A DNA stretch of 9,967 nt from CAYSDL01 sp964429875. GTDB lineage: Bacteria > Fidelibacterota > Marinisomatia > SCGC-AAA003-L08 > D37C17. The stretch is from contig CAYSDL010000052.1 of assembly GCA_964429875.1 (NCBI GenBank), forward strand, positions 1 through 9,967. The letters are read 5' to 3'. Both the position numbers and the translations under genes were made by a program. This document shows, in pieces, positions 6,385 through 9,967 of this stretch. The notes beneath the pieces are model-generated. The model did no database searches. It saw nothing but the letters and a program-made list of their open reading frames with translations, and was not told the origin of the DNA. The first letter of the stretch is position 1; each line of letters begins with the position of its first letter.

Positions 6385-7134
6385 ATGAAAAAAATTATAT
6401 TAATAATATTCTTGAGCTGTGTGTTTTCAGATCAAAGAAATTTTATTTGGACATATGAAAATATAATGTTAAGCCCTGGAGAAACAGAACTTGAATTATA
6501 TTATACAAATTATTTGCCTAATTTTGATATTTCTCAAAATGCTAATATAAATACATTAAAATTAGAAGCAGAAATAGAAATTGGGATGAGCGAGAATCTT
6601 GAAGTTAGTTTTTATAATGTTTTTAAAGAATCACCTATACACAATGAGGATGGTACAATTTCAAGAAAATTAAAATATGATGAATACAAACTACGCTTTA
6701 AATATAGAGTATTTAAAAATGGACATAAATGGGCTCCCTTATTCTATTCTGAAATAAAAGGAAAACCCGATTTTACTAAATGGGTAGCTGAACACAAATT
6801 TATATTTAATCAAAAATTTAATAATGTAAATTTCAGTTTTAATCCTATTATAGAATTTGAAAATGAAAAAGAAGAGTGTTTAACATGCAGCGACGGATTT
6901 AAATGGCATCGAGAAATTGAAGCTGAATTAGCGATGGGGGTATCCTATAATAGAGGAGATAATTTTAGTTATGGCCTCGATCTAAAATCATCTGAATACT
7001 CTACATATATAGGGCCTGTTTTAGCCCATGGAAATGAGGATAAATGGTGGACAATAGGTATTATGAAAAAAGTAGCTGGAGAGGACGAAAAGGCTGAATT
7101 AATTTTAAGATCTATAATGGGATTTCATTTTTAA
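6385..7134 (+). CDS. Predicted Fur-regulated outer-membrane beta-barrel protein, unknown family
   Basis: I cannot place this 249-residue protein in a named family. AGGAG (6376-6380) four bases before the ATG fixes the start. Residues 1-15 are a signal peptide (KKIILIIFLSCVFS). The rest is a run of alternating-residue strands, for example TELELYYTNYL, TLKLEAEIEIGM, NLEVSFYNVF, YKLRFKYRVF, VNFSFNPIIEFE and FSYGLDLK. The protein ends in a strand closing with Phe (LILRSIMGFHF), the usual outer-membrane barrel C-terminus; roughly 10-12 strands fit. A loop holds a CxxC (C165, C168) next to an acidic stretch and W174-H175, which might bind metal or form a disulfide. The gene is divergent from feoAB behind its own Fur-like operator, so iron-starvation expression is expected. 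A porin or surface receptor for iron is inference from context. A generic outer-membrane 'transporter'-type barrel is the main alternative. Confidence 0.8.
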   Translation: MKKIILIIFLSCVFSDQRNFIWTYENIMLSPGETELELYYTNYLPNFDISQNANINTLKLEAEIEIGMSENLEVSFYNVFKESPIHNEDGTISRKLKYDEYKLRFKYRVFKNGHKWAPLFYSEIKGKPDFTKWVAEHKFIFNQKFNNVNFSFNPIIEFENEKEECLTCSDGFKWHREIEAELAMGVSYNRGDNFSYGLDLKSSEYSTYIGPVLAHGNEDKWWTIGIMKKVAGEDEKAELILRSIMGFHF

Positions 7135-7784
7135 TTTTCTTGCTGAGCTATAAATAAACGTCCTGATTCTCCATTGCCATCATAATAACTAATTAACCAT
7201 ATTTTTGCATATTCCCCATTTTCTTTTTTAACAAAAATCTGAAAATTAGTTACATTAAAATGATAGCTAGTATCAAAATACCCCCATTGATCCAAAGCTG
7301 GGTTTTTAACACAGTCTGTAAAGAAATGAGTGTCAGGATCATAACACCCTTCAAATGTAAACATATTTCCTTGAATCATTTCATTAACTAAACATTCACC
7401 ATCTGGAATCTGAACTGTAGAATGAAATAAATCATCTGTCCAGACCTGACTATTATTAACTATGCCACACAGACTACCAGAATAATAAATTTCTTCGCCA
7501 TCTTCTTTTATATGGGACAATCCGCCATTTAATTTTACATGATTTCTTTGAAATGCTATATGCCAATCAGTAGATAACAATGATTCTTCATGGGTTATAT
7601 CAACAATCGAATCATCATCAAGATTATAATAAACCCAATTATCATAATCCTGAGCATCAATGATATTAAATTCTGGCATTTCTGGCACATTAAAAACCCA
7701 ATCATCATCACAGCCTTGAAAGATAAATAAAGGAATTATTAAAACTAATCTAATAAATTTTCTGTTAATCATTGACTTTTCCAT
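7131..7784 (-). CDS. HmuY-family surface lipoprotein, probable heme-binding partner of the adjacent TonB receptor
   Basis: Up to 217 residues. The family pattern is visible in order: DNWVYYNLDDDSIVDI (48-63), then STDWHIAFQRNHVKLNGG (71-88) with W74, F78, R80 and N86-G87-G88, and a closing strand pair YAKIWLISYYDGNGESG (192-208). HmuY of Porphyromonas binds heme and passes it to the TonB receptor HmuR; the same role is inferred here. A lipoprotein signal ends IFQGC with C25 as the lipidated cysteine, followed by DDD, resembling the acidic surface-export signals of Bacteroidetes lipoproteins. Four further cysteines (C106, C131, C147, C158) could form disulfides. The ATG at 7784 lacks a ribosome site; the in-frame ATG at 7772 (residue 5) has a GGAAA ahead and gives a better signal peptide, so it may be the true start. 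Both lie inside the receptor's 3' end, implying translational coupling. Its stop overlaps the convergent barrel gene's stop. Confidence 0.8.
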   Translation of the reverse strand: MEKSMINRKFIRLVLIIPLFIFQGCDDDWVFNVPEMPEFNIIDAQDYDNWVYYNLDDDSIVDITHEESLLSTDWHIAFQRNHVKLNGGLSHIKEDGEEIYYSGSLCGIVNNSQVWTDDLFHSTVQIPDGECLVNEMIQGNMFTFEGCYDPDTHFFTDCVKNPALDQWGYFDTSYHFNVTNFQIFVKKENGEYAKIWLISYYDGNGESGRLFIAQQEN

Positions 7785-9966
7785 TAAATTTTAAACCGAA
7801 TTCTATAAAAACTCGTCTTCCCGGATCATAATTATTTAATATTTCTGATGTAAACCTACCAGGGTCTTTATAGTTGAAAATATTTTTTAATCCAATTTTT
7901 AAAAGTGTTTTTTCAAAAGAAGATACTACATACAGATCTGCTATAGAATAACTTGCAAGCTCTTTAATTGATTGAGCCCCAACAAAATCCTGTTCTTGAT
8001 CAAAAATAAATTTTTCTCCTGCATACTTTATATTAGCAACTAGGTCTGACTTCTTACTTATTGCATAGTAAAGGTTGAGCCTTAAAGAATGCTTACTTAT
8101 CCCTTCTAATATTTCATCTGAATCACTTGAAGCATCAGTTAAATTATATACGAATTTTAATTTTAATTTGTTTGTTATTTTTCTATAATAATGAACATTT
8201 ACTCCATTTATTAAAACATTATTATAGTTTTTATATTGAAGATAATCACCACTTGCATCATATTCAGTAGAAATCATATTACTAATGTCATTCCTATATA
8301 CATCTACAGAAAAATCATTGATAGAGCTTCTCTTATCAAGAGATACACTTAAATAATTATTTTCAGTAGGTTTTAGATCAATATTACCTAAAATAGCTGG
8401 ACCCCCTGCATGGTCCTGCCATTCATAATATTTTTCTTTAATTGAGGGGTTCCTATATCCCCTACTGTATGATGCTCTGTAGTTATAATTATTGTTTCCT
8501 TTGACAAGATATGATATTGATGGTAACAAAATATTTTTCTGATCTAAATTCTGAAACCTCAATCCCAAAGAAAGAATATTATCTGAGAGCAAGTTTCTTT
8601 CTTCATAAAAATAAAGTGAAATATCGTTATCTGTCTTAGTTAGATCCTGACCTTCAAAAATAGATTCCTGCAACATGCTTCCATCAGGATAATAAATATT
8701 AAACGAAGAATAATTCTCATCATAAGATTCTAAACCAATCAATCTATTATATTTCGAACTTTGAATAGTGTATTGAAAGTTAATCTCATTTCTCTTAAGG
8801 CTTCCATTAACAAACTCTTCTGCATTTATAATAAGTGGATTGTCACTGTTATAATAAAAGGGATAATAATAATATTTCAAATATTCCTCATTAATAAATG
8901 AAATTTTAAAATTTTGACTATCAGATATTTTGTAATCATATTTCAATTTTAAATAATTATCTTTATATCTATTTAATGGAGCATCTACTACTAAATTTCC
9001 GCCAAAGTAATCATACCTATTAATTCTTGATGAATAATTCTTAAATGTAAATAAAAATTTATTTTTATCTGATGGAGTTAAAATTATTCTATGATTAAAA
9101 ATTTTTGAATTATTTTCATCTAAAGACATATTGTAGATACCTACTTCATTTGGAGTTAAATCATATCCATCAGTTGTGGTATACTGAAAGTTTAAGCTAT
9201 AATTTATTATACCCTTATTAAAACCCATATTCAAAGAGGGAGATAAGCCTATCGGCTGTTCATATTTAATATTACTATTTATCCAATATGGATTTTTATT
9301 TTTTTTCGTTATTACATTTATAACACCACCCATAGCCCCAGATCCATATAATGTAGACATTGCTCCTTCAATAACTTCAATTTTATATACATTAGACAAT
9401 CCAATCATAGAAAAATCAATATTTCCAGCAAATTCACCTGAGACTCTATCACCATCAATCAAAAAAGTTAAATACTTATTATCAAGACCTTGAATTTTCA
9501 CTCTATCAGTTCCATGGTTTGATGAAACCATTTGAACATTAGGCATTGCCATTTCTAATATTTCTTTAATATTAGAATAAGAGGTGCGTTGAATATCTTC
9601 TTGGCCAATAACATGTGTTAACATTGGGACATCTTTAATATGACGCTCACTCCTAGTACTCGTTACTACAATAGGATTATAATCAATGGATCTATTTATA
9701 AGAGATATTTTAATAAATGTATCTTTTGATATATCAACATTAATAGTAAAATCATCATATGCTATATGAGTAATTTTTAATATATCAGATTCAAGGGTAA
9801 GATTATTGAAAATAAACATACCATCTTTATCACTGGCAACACCCATTGAATTATTGATGAGAAAAACATTTGCATTAACAATAGGATTGCCTTGAATATC
9901 AGAAATTTCACCTTTAAAAATATCTGAAAAACAAAAAGAAAATAGTATAAAAATAAAATATTTCAT
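7765..9966 (-). CDS. TonB-dependent outer-membrane receptor, probably for heme
   Basis: A complete 733-residue receptor that would import a ligand using TonB energy. Residues 1-14 are a signal peptide. Residues 17-92 form a carboxypeptidase-regulatory-like beta domain (GEISDIQGNPIVNANVFL... SDKDGMF), common in FCB-group receptors. A TonB-box-like stretch, NPIVVTSTR, lies at 97-105. The plug spans about 108-220 (VKIQGLDNKYLTFLIDGDRV; IEVIEGAMSTLYGSGAMGGVINVITKK). The rest is the 22-strand barrel, ending IEFGLKFNG. Heme assignment rests on the HmuY-like neighbour and on GYRNPSIKEKYYEW (503-516) followed by GNIDLKPTE (527-535), resembling the FRAP and NPDL boxes of heme receptors, with H519 between them where those receptors place an axial histidine. 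The ATG at 9966 is one base from the window edge, so an upstream start or promoter cannot be examined. Other ligands such as cobalamin or a siderophore remain possible. Confidence 0.93.
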   Translation of the reverse strand: MKYFIFILFSFCFSDIFKGEISDIQGNPIVNANVFLINNSMGVASDKDGMFIFNNLTLESDILKITHIAYDDFTINVDISKDTFIKISLINRSIDYNPIVVTSTRSERHIKDVPMLTHVIGQEDIQRTSYSNIKEILEMAMPNVQMVSSNHGTDRVKIQGLDNKYLTFLIDGDRVSGEFAGNIDFSMIGLSNVYKIEVIEGAMSTLYGSGAMGGVINVITKKNKNPYWINSNIKYEQPIGLSPSLNMGFNKGIINYSLNFQYTTTDGYDLTPNEVGIYNMSLDENNSKIFNHRIILTPSDKNKFLFTFKNYSSRINRYDYFGGNLVVDAPLNRYKDNYLKLKYDYKISDSQNFKISFINEEYLKYYYYPFYYNSDNPLIINAEEFVNGSLKRNEINFQYTIQSSKYNRLIGLESYDENYSSFNIYYPDGSMLQESIFEGQDLTKTDNDISLYFYEERNLLSDNILSLGLRFQNLDQKNILLPSISYLVKGNNNYNYRASYSRGYRNPSIKEKYYEWQDHAGGPAILGNIDLKPTENNYLSVSLDKRSSINDFSVDVYRNDISNMISTEYDASGDYLQYKNYNNVLINGVNVHYYRKITNKLKLKFVYNLTDASSDSDEILEGISKHSLRLNLYYAISKKSDLVANIKYAGEKFIFDQEQDFVGAQSIKELASYSIADLYVVSSFEKTLLKIGLKNIFNYKDPGRFTSEILNNYDPGRRVFIEFGLKFNGKVND

Positions 9967-9967
9967 A

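Noticed and set aside
6877..6918. CxxC in the barrel protein read as a cytochrome c heme site
   Set aside because: The motif is CLTCS, not CxxCH, and the next histidine is seven residues beyond the second cysteine, so covalent c-type heme attachment is not supported.
1..9967. Search for tRNA, rRNA, CRISPR, transposon or phage features
   Set aside because: The only gene-free gaps are short. I saw no cloverleaf, spaced repeat array, terminal inverted repeats or integrase/transposase-like protein.

Overview
This is an AT-rich bacterial window (about one third G+C by eye). It is densely packed, with seven complete protein genes and one partial gene. The most likely source is an uncultured member of the FCB superphylum, plausibly Candidatus Marinimicrobia (SAR406) or a relative. 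The case rests on the C-terminal type I dockerin pair of the form GDLN.D.I.N.LD.ILLVNIIL on a secreted enzyme, a Bacteroidetes-style TonB receptor with a carboxypeptidase-regulatory-like N-terminal domain, an HmuY-family lipoprotein, and short signal peptides. The phylum is inferred from protein style, not from a marker gene.

Layout. 1-1164 (minus) is the N-terminal part of a large secreted protein with choice-of-anchor/ASH-like repeats; it runs off the left edge. 1165-1341 is a short divergent intergenic region. 1342-1623 (plus) is a small single-pass membrane protein of unknown function. Converging on it is the minus-strand run feoA (6019-6246), feoB (3917-6016) and a secreted purple-acid-phosphatase-like enzyme with a dockerin tail (1629-3884). 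6247-6384 is a divergent control region with two 15-bp Fur-box-like 7-1-7 palindromes, one facing feoA and one facing 6385-7134 (plus), an unrecognised predicted outer-membrane beta-barrel protein. That gene meets tail to tail, with overlapping stop codons, a second minus-strand pair: a TonB-dependent receptor (7765-9966) and a translationally overlapping HmuY-like lipoprotein (7131-7784). No gene-free stretch reaches 300 bases, and I see no tRNA, rRNA, CRISPR array, insertion sequence or phage gene.

How it fits together. The right two thirds reads as an iron-acquisition island. The TonB receptor and HmuY-like lipoprotein would capture and import heme (or a related chelate) across the outer membrane. 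FeoA/FeoB would carry ferrous iron across the inner membrane. The Fur-like sites would switch on feoAB and the unknown barrel protein when iron is scarce. The phosphatase begins 32 bases after feoB in the same direction and may be co-transcribed, which would put a secreted binuclear-metal phosphatase under iron control. The most interesting unexplained component is the barrel protein at 6385-7134. It carries a CxxC motif and shares the Fur-controlled divergent region with feoAB, so it is a candidate uncharacterised outer-membrane iron-uptake component.
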